Source: Candidatus Sulfotelmatobacter sp. (GTDB lineage: Bacteria > Acidobacteriota > Terriglobia > Terriglobales > Acidobacteriaceae). From it: DNA of 58,181 bases. The position numbers and the translations under genes were made by a program. The stretch is from contig JASHPH010000126.1 of NCBI GenBank assembly GCA_030038255.1, positions 1 through 58,181 of the forward strand, read 5' to 3'. Below are positions 9,822 to 17,991 of this stretch, piece after piece. Every line of letters begins with the position of its first letter. The stretch's first letter is position 1. The notes under the pieces were generated by a model. That model had not been told where the DNA came from. It saw nothing but the letters and a program-made list of their open reading frames with translations, and did not search any database.

Positions 9822-10280
9822 CTATGCCTTTGCTTTCACCAGATCCTTCAACTCGTTCATGAACTCTTTGACGTCTTTGAAATCGAGGTAAACCGAGGCA
9901 AAACGCACGTACGCGACCTTGTCGTAGCGGCGCAGGCGGTTCATGATCAGTTCGCCAAGTTCGCTCGTTTTGCGCTCGCGCTCGGGTGACTCGATGACGA
10001 ACGACTCGGCCTCATTCACGATCTGTTCCAGTTTGCTGATCGGCACCGGACGCTTCTCGCACGCCCGCAGCAGCCCGTTGAGTACTTTCTGCCGGTCGAA
10101 CTTTTCGCGGCGGCCGTCCTTCTTCACCACCATGTAGGGAATTTCGTCGATGCGCTCATAGGTGGTGAAGCGCTTGCCGCATTTCAAACACTCGCGCCGA
10201 CGGCGGATCGATTCCGCTTCCTTGCTCTCGCGCGAGTCAACTACCTTGTCATTGCCAAATCCGCAAAAAGGACATTTCAT
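9822..10280 (-). CDS. nrdR: Transcriptional repressor NrdR
   Basis: This 152-residue protein has a zinc ribbon (MKCPFC ... CLKCGKRFTTYER; C3, C6, C31, C34) and an ATP-cone domain (MVVKKDGRREKFDRQKVLNGL onward). NrdR senses ATP/dATP and represses ribonucleotide reductase genes, none of which lie nearby. The length is typical. It seems to be the first gene of a two-gene unit with icd. No NrdR box was recognised in its own upstream region. Confidence 0.96.
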   Translation of the reverse strand: MKCPFCGFGNDKVVDSRESKEAESIRRRRECLKCGKRFTTYERIDEIPYMVVKKDGRREKFDRQKVLNGLLRACEKRPVPISKLEQIVNEAESFVIESPERERKTSELGELIMNRLRRYDKVAYVRFASVYLDFKDVKEFMNELKDLVKAKA

Positions 10281-10735
10281 GGCGCGTTCTTACCGGCTGC
10301 AAGACCCGTGTCAGTCCGGGAGCGAGCGAAAGCGCCCAACCCGAGCCAGAAGACGAGTCCGCTGTGCGATGGTTAACTTGGAATTGTAGCAGTTGAGCGG
10401 GAGGGTCATCCGCGCCGGGGGAGTTGTGGCGCGGTCCCATTACCAACACGGCACAGAAGCAAAACGGCACTCACACCCCCTGCGGTGCGAGTGCCCGTTT
10501 TTCTCCATGCTCTCCCGGTGACGGAGAGCGCGAAGGTCTCGATTCAAACCCGAAGCGGTTGAGGGAAGCCAGCATTCGGGAATGATCTGAATAGAAGTTG
10601 ACTGACTCCGGGTGTCCGATTGTCACAGCGATGTCTGAATTTTGCAAAAAGTGGCGGCGCGAATCTCTGTGGCGGGCCAGCGAAGCATGCCATTGGTAAC
10701 CCGGCTCCCGACTTCTTAGCTGCTAGCATACAAGC
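10281..10735. other. Intergenic gap between divergent nrdR and TonB-dependent receptor genes
   Basis: No convincing ORF is present. The gap holds a perfect 7-bp hairpin (CCGCGCC/GGCGCGG, 10410-10434), a strong terminator-like hairpin with a T-tract (10461-10502), and a small stem CTCTCC/GGAGAG at about 10510-10529. Since both flanking genes point away, a terminator here is unexpected and may belong to an unannotated small transcript. Confidence 0.5.
10461..10502 (+). terminator. Intrinsic-terminator-like hairpin (possibly bidirectional)
   Basis: Arms ACGGCACTCACACC and GGTGCGAGTGCCCGT pair with one bulge and one mismatch around a six-base loop. GTTTTT follows on the plus strand and AAAA precedes, so it could work in both directions. 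It lies upstream of both neighbouring genes. Confidence 0.6.
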
Positions 10736-13129
10736 ATGGTGCGGCTGGCCATGCAGCCCTTTCTTGGTCTTGGACTGGTGTTCCTTTCGTTGTCGCTTTG
10801 GGCGCAAGGGAACCGCGGAGAGCTGCGCCTTAAAGTGCTGGACCAGGACGGCTTCGGAGTCCGCAGCACCGTCGAGCTGGTGAGCGAGGCCAACCAGTAT
10901 CACAACGCCTTCATGACGGATGAAGCCGGCTTTCTCATCGCCAAGCGACTGCCGTTCGGGCTTTATCAGTTGCTCATTCAGCAGCCGGGCTTCGCTCCTA
11001 TCGCGCAATCCGTAGAGATCCGCTCGGTGATTCCGGTCGAATATTCGGTCAAGCTCTCAGTAGCTCCAGTCACGGAGTCCATCACGGTGCAGGAGTCCGG
11101 TACGCTGTTAGATCCTTACCGCTCAGGCTCAGTTAACCAAGTCGGTCCCGAGACGATCCAGACGCGGCCAACCTCGCTGCCCGGCCGATCGCTGCAGGAT
11201 CTGGTTAACTCGCAGCCGGGCTGGCTCTACGAGGGCAACGCCGTGCTGCACCCCCGCGGCTCCGAATATCAGACGCAATTCGTGGTGGATGGCATTCCGC
11301 TCACCGACAACCGCTCGCCCAGCTTCGGTCCGGAGATCGAGGCCGACGACGTCGACTCGCTCACCATCTACACGGCGGGAATTCCGGCGGAATACGGCCG
11401 CAAGATGGGAGGCGTGGTTGAAGTGAACACGCTGCGCGATGATCAGCCCGGCCTGCACGGAGAAGCGGTGCTCTCCGGAGGCAGCTTCGATACTGCGGGC
11501 GCATTCGCTCGCGCGCAGTACACATGGAGCCAAAACACGGTCGGCGCCAGCGCCAGTGGCAACATGACCGCTCGCTATTTGAACCCGGTCGTCCCGGAAA
11601 ACTACACGAACCGGGGCACGACGGGCGATTTCTCTTTGAGCTTTGCGCGCGACTTCACTGCCAAAGATCGCCTGATGCTCAGCGTGCGGCACGAACTGTC
11701 GCGCTATGAGATTCCCAACGAGCAGGTTCAGGAAGATCCCCAGCTTCTGGTCGATCTCGGCCAGCCCGCGCCGCCGCCGGGAACACCGGGCCAGCTTCAG
11801 ACCGCCGACAATTTCGAGACGATGGGTATCGCCTCGTACCAACACATTTTTTCTGCGAATACTCTGGCCAGCGTTCGTGGCATGGTTCGCGACAATTCCA
11901 ACGACTTTTATTCCAGTCCGTATTCCTGGCCGGTCATCGTCACGCAACACAATTCATTTCGCGAGGGGTACTTCAGTACCTCGGTCTCCATTCATCGCGG
12001 ACACCAAGAATGGAAGGGCGGCATCGAGTCCGACAATCTTTTCCTGCACGAGAACTACGACGACGTCATAACTGCCAATCCCAACTATCCCGGGTATCCG
12101 TTCGACCCGAGCACGCAGAGTCCATTCGGATTTTCTGGCCACCGGCCCGATCTCGAGCAGGCGACCTTCGTCCAGGACCTGATTCACTTCGGCAACTGGA
12201 CGGTCAACGCGGGCCTGCGCTGGGACCATTACCAGTTGCTGCTCAATCAGAATGCCGCCAGCCCGCGAGTCGCGATCTCGCATTATTTTCCCCCGGCCAA
12301 GGTGATTGTCCATGCTTCCTACGACCGAATTTTTCAAACGCCCTCGTTCGAGAACATTTTGCTTTCGAGCTCGAGCCAGGTGCAGTCGTTCGAGCCCACA
12401 GTTCTGCGCCTGCCGGTGCAGCCTTCTCACGGCAACTACTTCGAACTCGGCGCAACCAGCAGCGTGCTCGACCAGCTTCGTGTGGATGTGAATTACTTCC
12501 GCCGCTACGTCAACAATTACGCCGACGACGATCAGATTCTGAACACGGCGGTGAGCTTTCCCATCGCATTTCGCAAGTCAATCATCTACGGCGCCGAGGG
12601 CAAGCTCGAATTGCCGCACTGGAAGCGGTTTTCCGGGTTTGCGAGCTATTCCTATATCGTCGGCAATGCCTGGTTTCCTGTAACGGGTGGATTGTTCCTC
12701 GGTCAGGATGCGGTGAGCGCCAGCACGCAGTTCACCGGCCATTTTCCCGACTCGCAGGACCAGCGCAATACCGTCCGCATGCGGCTACGCTATCAGCTCA
12801 TTTCGCGATTATGGATTGCCGGCGGGGCGGAATACGGCAGCGGCCTGCCCTTCGATTTTGCCGGCACCTATCAGGAAGCGCTCGCCGAATACGGACAGGC
12901 AATGGTCGATCGCATCAACTTTGCCCGCGGCCGCGTAAAGCCGTCGCTCGCGGTCGATAGCGCGATTGGCGCCAACCTGTACAAGAACGATCGTGTCTCC
13001 ATGCGCCTGCAGGCCGACGCGCAGAATTTGAACAATCGATTGAACGTGATCGACTTTGGAGGACTATTCTCGGGCAACGCCATCGCTCCGCCCAGGAGCT
13101 ACGCCCTGCGCCTGCAGACTACGTTCTAA
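10736..13129 (+). CDS. TonB-dependent outer-membrane receptor with N-terminal regulatory-like domain
   Basis: This 797-residue protein has a signal peptide (about residues 1-24, ending LWAQG). A carboxypeptidase-regulatory-like beta domain (about 27-110) follows, then a plug domain (about 120-235, with QFVVDGIPLTDNRSP and IPAEYGRKMGGVVEVNT) and a beta-barrel ending in an aromatic C-terminus (LRLQTTF). Such receptors take up siderophores, glycans or other large solutes using TonB energy; the substrate is unknown. No clear ribosome site precedes the ATG, and a second ATG lies five codons in. The gene stands alone. A tonB gene is at 44.5 kb. Confidence 0.88.
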   Translation: MVRLAMQPFLGLGLVFLSLSLWAQGNRGELRLKVLDQDGFGVRSTVELVSEANQYHNAFMTDEAGFLIAKRLPFGLYQLLIQQPGFAPIAQSVEIRSVIPVEYSVKLSVAPVTESITVQESGTLLDPYRSGSVNQVGPETIQTRPTSLPGRSLQDLVNSQPGWLYEGNAVLHPRGSEYQTQFVVDGIPLTDNRSPSFGPEIEADDVDSLTIYTAGIPAEYGRKMGGVVEVNTLRDDQPGLHGEAVLSGGSFDTAGAFARAQYTWSQNTVGASASGNMTARYLNPVVPENYTNRGTTGDFSLSFARDFTAKDRLMLSVRHELSRYEIPNEQVQEDPQLLVDLGQPAPPPGTPGQLQTADNFETMGIASYQHIFSANTLASVRGMVRDNSNDFYSSPYSWPVIVTQHNSFREGYFSTSVSIHRGHQEWKGGIESDNLFLHENYDDVITANPNYPGYPFDPSTQSPFGFSGHRPDLEQATFVQDLIHFGNWTVNAGLRWDHYQLLLNQNAASPRVAISHYFPPAKVIVHASYDRIFQTPSFENILLSSSSQVQSFEPTVLRLPVQPSHGNYFELGATSSVLDQLRVDVNYFRRYVNNYADDDQILNTAVSFPIAFRKSIIYGAEGKLELPHWKRFSGFASYSYIVGNAWFPVTGGLFLGQDAVSASTQFTGHFPDSQDQRNTVRMRLRYQLISRLWIAGGAEYGSGLPFDFAGTYQEALAEYGQAMVDRINFARGRVKPSLAVDSAIGANLYKNDRVSMRLQADAQNLNNRLNVIDFGGLFSGNAIAPPRSYALRLQTTF

Positions 13130-13140
13130 TTTCTTGGGGT

Positions 13141-13205
13141 TGTCATCCTGAGCGGAGTTTCGGAATTCACAAAGTGAATTCGGAAACGCAGTCGAAGGAT
13201 CCCTA
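13141..13205. repeat. TGTCATCCTGAGCGGAG...GAAGGATCCCTAC interspersed repeat (half unit)
   Basis: The element lies between the convergent receptor and metH genes. It contains an internal hairpin GAATTCAC-AAA-GTGAATTC. The same ends occur in the larger element at 36299-36448 and, degraded, near 44044. It may serve as a bidirectional terminator here. Confidence 0.6.
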
Positions 13206-13233
13206 CTGTCCGCCCGCTTCCTTGGCGGTCCGC

Positions 13234-16200
13234 CTAAACCACAAAATACTTCGCCGCCGGGTGATGCACCACGATCGCCGATGTGCTCTGCTCGGGTTCG
13301 AGCAGGAAGCCCGAAGTGAGCCGAACGCCAACGTTCTCCTCCGGCTTGAGCAGCGCGAACAGCTTGGTCTGATCTTCCAGGTTCGGACACGCCGGGTAGC
13401 CGAAGGAATACCGCGAACCTCGATATTTCTGGTGAAACAAATCGCGAATCTCCAGCGCATCCTCGCCCGCAATCCCCAATTCCTGGCGCATGTTCCGGTG
13501 ATGCAGTTCGGCCAGCGCCTCGGCGGTTTCCACACTGAGCCCGTGCAAGTAGAGATATTTCGTGTATTCGCCGCCTTCAAACAGCCGTTGCGTTTCCACG
13601 GTCGCCTTCGGTCCGATCGTGACCAGCGACAACCCGAGCACATCCATTTTTCCCGAGCTCTTGGGGACGAAGAAATCGGAGATGCAGAGACGCCGTCCTT
13701 CTTTCTGCCGCGGAAACGTGAACCGCAACACTTCGCGTGGAACCGGATCTTTGATCCGGTCCGGCGCGTACACGATCACATCATTCCCCTCGCTCTGCAC
13801 CGGGAAGTAACCCCAAACCGCCTGCGGCTGAAACAAGCCCGATTGCGCCACTTCCTCTCCCAGCTTGCTCAGAATCGGGCGGAACTTCTCTTCGACCAGG
13901 CGGACGTAATCCGACTGCGACGCCGTCTTGAGCTGCCACTGATTCTTGAACAGCGCCGTTTCGTTGATGTAACGAAAGACTTCGCGCACATCGTAATCCT
14001 TGCGCACGCGTAATCCCCAGAACGGAGGCTGCGGGATGTTCGGCGCGTCGCCGACCACCGGACTGCGCTCGGCAAACACCGGCCCGCTCTCTTCGTCTAC
14101 GGCCGTCGCCTTCGCATACTCTTTCACCGTGCGGCCCTCCTGCAGCCGCTTTTCACGATTGCCATCGGCCGTCGATAGATCCTCCATGATGTGCAAGCCG
14201 CTGAAAGCGTCTTCGGCGTAGAAAACGGCGCTAGCGTACTCGCGTCGCAGATCGTCCTCGACATATTTGCGCGTCAGCGCCGCCCCGCCGCAGATCACTG
14301 GGAATTCAAGCTTCTGGCGCTGCAAGTCCTGGATCACATACTTCATCTCGAGCGTCGATTTCACCAGCAGGCCGCTCAACCCGATGGCGTCTGCGCCATG
14401 CTCCTGAGCCGCGTGGATGATCGCGTCCCCCGGCTGCTTGATCCCAAGGTTGACGACCTTGAATCCGTTGTTCGACAGAATGATGTCGACCAGGTTCTTT
14501 CCGATGTCGTGCACGTCGCCCTTGACGGTCGCCAGCACGATCGTGCCTTTTTGCGAGCCCGATTTTTTCTCCATCTTCGGCTCAAGATAGGCAACCGCCT
14601 GCTTCATCACGCCCGCTGAATCGAGCACCGACGGCAGCTGCATTTTGCGCGCACCGAACAGATCGCCGACGGTCTTCATCCCGTCGAGAAGAACGGTGTT
14701 GATCAGTTCGAGTGGTGAGTAGCTCGCCAGAGCGTCGTCCAGCAACTGCTCCAGCGATTTCTTGTTTGCTCCCTCCCCCACCGATTTTTCGCCGTTAATG
14801 ATAGCGAACTTCAGCCTGTCCTCGACCGACAGCGTGTCGAGATGCGCGGTCGTCGAAGCGGCCGGTTTGCCCTTCATGCCCGCGAAGTGCGCCATGTAAT
14901 TCTGCAGCGGATCGCCCGCCGATTCGTCGCGGAAGATCAGCTTCCGCGCCAACTGCACTTCTTCTTGCGGAATCTTGTACAGCGGATAAATCTTGGTGTA
15001 ATTAACAATCGCCATGTCGAGGCCACGGTCGACTGCCTCGTGCATGAAGACGGAATTCAGCACGCGTCGCGGATACGGATCGAGGCCGAAAGAAATGTTG
15101 CTCACGCCAAGAATCGTTTTGACCGAGGGTAGTTCTTTCTTAATCCGTTCCACAGCCTTCAGCGTCTCGATTCCGGCCGTGCGATATTCCTCCTGGCCGG
15201 TTGAAATCGGCAGAGTCAGGGCATCGAAAATCAGGTCGGTGCCGTCGAGGCCGTATTTTCTCGTCGCCAGATCGAAGATGCGATGCGCGATCGCCACTTT
15301 CTTTTCGGCGGTCAGAGCCATGCCCTCTTCATCAATGGTGAGGGCGATCACCGCGGCGCCGTAGCGTTTGGCCATGGGCAACACTTTTGCCGTTCGCTTT
15401 TCACCATCTTCGAGATTGATCGAGTTGATGATCGCCCGGCCGGGGATGCGCTTCAGCGCCTCCTCCACCACGTCGGCCTCGGTGGAATCCACGAGAATAG
15501 GTGCCGGAACACGCGTCGCGATTTTTTCCAGAATCGAGGTGATGTACCCCTTCTCATCCTCGCCCACAATCGCGCAGCACAAATCCAGCATGTGCGAGCC
15601 GTCGTTCACCAGCTTCTTTGCCAGCGCCAGAATTTCATCGTTCTTTTTCGCCCGGACCAGGTTGCGGAAGTGTTCGACCCGCGTGGTCGTGTTCATTTCC
15701 TCGGCAACGATGAGCGGCTTCGGCTCGAGATCGAGCGGGACGGACGTATACGCGCTCGACGCCGCCCCAGCGCGCTTTACGTCTCGTTTCGCAGGCTCGA
15801 CTCCGGAGACCGCCTCGACCACTGCTTTCAAGTGTTCCGGCGTGGTTCCGCAGCAGCCGCCCACAATCCGCACGCCGTAGTCTTGCACAAAATGTTTGTG
15901 GTATTCGGCCAGTTCTTTCGGAGTCAGCTTGTAAACCGCGTGGCCGCCAACGTTCTGCGGCAAGCCCGCGTTGGGCAGTACAGATACGTACTTAGTGGAA
16001 TTCGCCCCCAGGAAGCGCACCGCGTCGTTCATCTCGACCGGTCCAGTGGCGCAGTTGAGGCCGATCACGTCCACGTCGTAAGGTTCGAGCGCGGTGAGCG
16101 CCGCGCCGATTTCGGTGCCCAGCAACATCGTGCCGGATTCCTGCAGAGTGACCTGCACCGTCACCGGCAAGCGCTTGCCCGACTTCCTCATCGCCTCAAG

Positions 16201-16716
16201 CACCCCGACGGTCGCGATCTTTGCCTGCAGCAGGTCCTGCGAAGTCTCCACCAGCAACACGTCCACGCCGCCTTCGATCAGCGCCGCGGCCTGCTCTTCG
16301 TATGACGCCACCATGGCGTCGAAACTGATGTGCCCGAGCGAGGGCAGTTTGGTCGTAGGCCCGATCGATCCGGCCACAAAACGGGGCTTGTCTTTCGTCG
16401 AGAATTGTTGCGCAACCTCTTTGGCGAGCTGTACGGCCTTCACATTGATCTCACGGACGCGGTCGCGCAGATCAAACTCGCCCAGCACGATGGACGTGCC
16501 GCCGAACGTGTTCGTCTCGACTACATCGCAGCCCACGCCAAGAAAGTCGGCGTGAATGTCACGAATAATGTCGGGACGGCTCAGCACCAGCACTTCGCTG
16601 CAGTTCTCTTTGCCCCAGAAATCATCCAGCGTGGGATTGCGCTTCTGGATGTTGGTCCCCATGGCGCCGTCATATACGACGACGCGCTCCCGCACGGTTT
16701 GTAGAAAGTCAGCCAT
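13234..16716 (-). CDS. metH: Cobalamin-dependent methionine synthase
   Basis: This full-length 1160-residue protein transfers methyl from 5-methyltetrahydrofolate to homocysteine via methylcobalamin. Domains in order: homocysteine-binding barrel (about 1-300, zinc Cys at C222, C288, C289 in GLNCATGP and GGCCGTTP); pterin-binding barrel (about 335-590); four-helix cap (about 630-710); B12-binding domain with DVHDIGKN (His736 as lower cobalt ligand); and C-terminal AdoMet activation domain (about 900-1160, ending with SFGYPACPNLEDQ). All modules are in one chain, so no separate activase is needed. No SAM or cobalamin riboswitch was recognised upstream. The ribosome site is weak. Confidence 0.96.
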   Translation of the reverse strand: MADFLQTVRERVVVYDGAMGTNIQKRNPTLDDFWGKENCSEVLVLSRPDIIRDIHADFLGVGCDVVETNTFGGTSIVLGEFDLRDRVREINVKAVQLAKEVAQQFSTKDKPRFVAGSIGPTTKLPSLGHISFDAMVASYEEQAAALIEGGVDVLLVETSQDLLQAKIATVGVLEAMRKSGKRLPVTVQVTLQESGTMLLGTEIGAALTALEPYDVDVIGLNCATGPVEMNDAVRFLGANSTKYVSVLPNAGLPQNVGGHAVYKLTPKELAEYHKHFVQDYGVRIVGGCCGTTPEHLKAVVEAVSGVEPAKRDVKRAGAASSAYTSVPLDLEPKPLIVAEEMNTTTRVEHFRNLVRAKKNDEILALAKKLVNDGSHMLDLCCAIVGEDEKGYITSILEKIATRVPAPILVDSTEADVVEEALKRIPGRAIINSINLEDGEKRTAKVLPMAKRYGAAVIALTIDEEGMALTAEKKVAIAHRIFDLATRKYGLDGTDLIFDALTLPISTGQEEYRTAGIETLKAVERIKKELPSVKTILGVSNISFGLDPYPRRVLNSVFMHEAVDRGLDMAIVNYTKIYPLYKIPQEEVQLARKLIFRDESAGDPLQNYMAHFAGMKGKPAASTTAHLDTLSVEDRLKFAIINGEKSVGEGANKKSLEQLLDDALASYSPLELINTVLLDGMKTVGDLFGARKMQLPSVLDSAGVMKQAVAYLEPKMEKKSGSQKGTIVLATVKGDVHDIGKNLVDIILSNNGFKVVNLGIKQPGDAIIHAAQEHGADAIGLSGLLVKSTLEMKYVIQDLQRQKLEFPVICGGAALTRKYVEDDLRREYASAVFYAEDAFSGLHIMEDLSTADGNREKRLQEGRTVKEYAKATAVDEESGPVFAERSPVVGDAPNIPQPPFWGLRVRKDYDVREVFRYINETALFKNQWQLKTASQSDYVRLVEEKFRPILSKLGEEVAQSGLFQPQAVWGYFPVQSEGNDVIVYAPDRIKDPVPREVLRFTFPRQKEGRRLCISDFFVPKSSGKMDVLGLSLVTIGPKATVETQRLFEGGEYTKYLYLHGLSVETAEALAELHHRNMRQELGIAGEDALEIRDLFHQKYRGSRYSFGYPACPNLEDQTKLFALLKPEENVGVRLTSGFLLEPEQSTSAIVVHHPAAKYFVV

Positions 16717-16755
16717 GTAAGCTTCTAGCTCTTAGCTGCTGAGCCCCCAAGCTTT

Positions 16756-16783
16756 ATCCGCGTTCATCCGCGTGGGTCCGCGG
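16756..16783. repeat. Short tandem ATCCGCG repeat (10-bp period)
   Basis: ATCCGCG-TTC-ATCCGCG-TGG-GTCCGCGG lies between metH and nuoI. It resembles a short repeat scattered through many GC-rich soil bacterial genomes. Confidence 0.4.
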
Positions 16784-16811
16784 CGAAGAAGTTTTTCGTC
16801 CCCATGCAACA

Positions 16812-16836
16812 ACGCCGGTCTGGAGTGGACCGGCGT
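16812..16836 (-). terminator. Hairpin downstream of nuoI
   Basis: A perfect 9-bp stem (ACGCCGGTC/GACCGGCGT) with a 7-base loop lies 30 bases past the nuoI stop. On the minus strand it is followed by the weakly T-rich GTTGTTG. It is a probable transcript end, but the U-tract is poor. Confidence 0.45.
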
Positions 16837-16865
16837 GTGGTCGAAATCCGAACTCGTTTCGAAAC

Positions 16866-17396
16866 TCAGCTCCCCGGCACCAGCTGCGCCGGCGCTCCCG
16901 CATTCACGTCGGCCTGATTGAAAATGATGTTGGCTCCCATGTGTGCTGGCCGGGGCGCCAGCATCTGCTCCTTGCGGTAAACCAGGTTGCTGGCGTTGAA
17001 CGTGGCCAGCTCGAAACCGTGCCCGTGCGTGATGGCGTCGGTCGGACACGCCTCCACGCAGTACCCGCAGAAAATGCAACGGTTGTAATCGATGTTGTAC
17101 ACCTTGGCGTAGCGCTCGGCGCCACTGACGCGGTTTTCCGCCGTGTTCTCAGCCGCTTCAATATAAATACAGTTCGACGGGCATGCCGCCGCGCACAGGA
17201 AGCAGGCGACGCACTTTTCCAGCCCATTCTCGTCGCGCTGCAACACATGTGCGCCACGGAAACGCGGCTGGAAAACGGCACCCTTCAGCGGCCCCTTGCC
17301 ATCGGGATAATTCTCCACGATCGTGGGCTGGAACATCTCCATGAAGGTGACGCTCATGCCCTTGGCAATGGCCGCGATGTTCTTCAGCACCGGCAT
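16866..17396 (-). CDS. nuoI: NADH-quinone oxidoreductase subunit I (orphan)
   Basis: This 176-residue protein holds two [4Fe-4S] clusters of complex I (N6a/N6b), lining the electron path to quinone. Cluster motifs are KCVACFLCAAACP (C62, C65, C68, C72) and CIFCGYCVEACP (C107, C110, C113, C117). The amphipathic N-terminus MSVTFMEMFQPTIVENYPDGKG is typical of the family. AGGA precedes the ATG by three to four bases. No other nuo gene is adjacent; nuoB is 17 kb away, so complex I genes appear dispersed. A separate ferredoxin-type role is possible but less likely given the close family match. Confidence 0.9.
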   Translation of the reverse strand: MPVLKNIAAIAKGMSVTFMEMFQPTIVENYPDGKGPLKGAVFQPRFRGAHVLQRDENGLEKCVACFLCAAACPSNCIYIEAAENTAENRVSGAERYAKVYNIDYNRCIFCGYCVEACPTDAITHGHGFELATFNASNLVYRKEQMLAPRPAHMGANIIFNQADVNAGAPAQLVPGS

Positions 17397-17503
17397 ACGT
17401 CCTGTAAGTATACCGAAAGATGGCGGAAGCCGTCGCGGCTAGGATGTCAGGCGGCTGGTGTATCAAGGGAATGACTGCTTGGAGTGCTCTACCATTGGAA
17501 GTC

Positions 17504-17722
17504 ATGACCGACCTCGAAAACAATAAGCATCGCATGGGACTCTGCGCGGATTGCCATTTCATGCGAACAATGCGATCTGACCGCGGATCGATCTTCATTT
17601 TGTGTGAACGCTCCAAGATTGACCAGACGTTCCCCAAGTATCCTCGCCTGCCGGTTCTGCAGTGCGCCGGGTATGAAAGAACACACTCGGATCAGCGCAA
17701 AGCCGAAAGCGGAGCGGAGTGA
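17504..17722 (+). CDS. Small four-cysteine protein, possible zinc ribbon
   Basis: This 72-residue protein starts MTDLENNKHRMGLCADCHF and contains CxxC, then SIFILCERS and LPVLQCAGYE. The four cysteines in two pairs could bind zinc or a metal cluster. CADCH would fit a CxxCH haem motif by spacing, but there is no signal peptide, so haem attachment is unlikely. Longer starts exist upstream (17420 and 17471), and the ribosome site is unclear. I recall similar short Cys proteins in Acidobacteriota, but no function is assigned. It diverges from nuoI. Confidence 0.6.
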   Translation: MTDLENNKHRMGLCADCHFMRTMRSDRGSIFILCERSKIDQTFPKYPRLPVLQCAGYERTHSDQRKAESGAE

Positions 17723-17802
17723 CTAGCGTCACTGTCATAACGGCCGTGTTGCAGCAGCATGGAACCGAAGTCTCGAAGAGACATCCGGAAAGGAATGGGA
17801 TC

Positions 17803-17979
17803 ATGCTGCTGAAAATCTTAGCCGTCGCTGCAATCGGAATGTTTTTCGTTTGACTCGTTGCCGTGCTCCAGGCCTGGAGCAAGAACAGCTTCTCGCAACG
17901 AATTACGGGTGTGGTCTTTTTGGTTGCATTCGGATTTGCCGCAATGTGGGGAGCCCGCGTGCTGCACCTGATTCACTAG
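17803..17979 (+). pseudogene. Small membrane protein ORF interrupted by an in-frame TGA
   Basis: A good ribosome site (AAAGGAATGGG) precedes an ATG at 17803. Sixteen codons (MLLKILAVAAIGMFFV) are followed by TGA at 17851-17853. The same frame then continues LVAVLQAWSKN and a second hydrophobic helix to a TAG at 17977, giving 58 sense codons around the TGA. With the TGA read as Trp (a one-base change from TGG) it would be a two-helix membrane protein. A palindrome GCTCCAGGCCTGGAGC begins 13 bases after the TGA. Likely explanations are a nonsense mutation or sequencing error; readthrough or selenocysteine is possible but unproven. Confidence 0.55.
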
Positions 17980-17991
17980 GACGAAGCGGCG

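Noticed and set aside
10500-10600. tmRNA- or tRNA-like sequence (GGTCTCGATTCAAACCC)
   Set aside because: It resembles a T-loop by chance, but no acceptor stem, D-arm or CCA can be paired.
13234-17000. SAM or cobalamin riboswitch upstream of metH
   Set aside because: The 150-bp metH-nuoI gap has a tandem ATCCGCG repeat and a hairpin after nuoI, but no conserved riboswitch core.
17420-17503. N-terminal extension of the four-Cys protein from 17420
   Set aside because: The extra residues look like non-coding translation and the conserved-looking part begins at MTDLENN; the upstream start also lacks a ribosome site.
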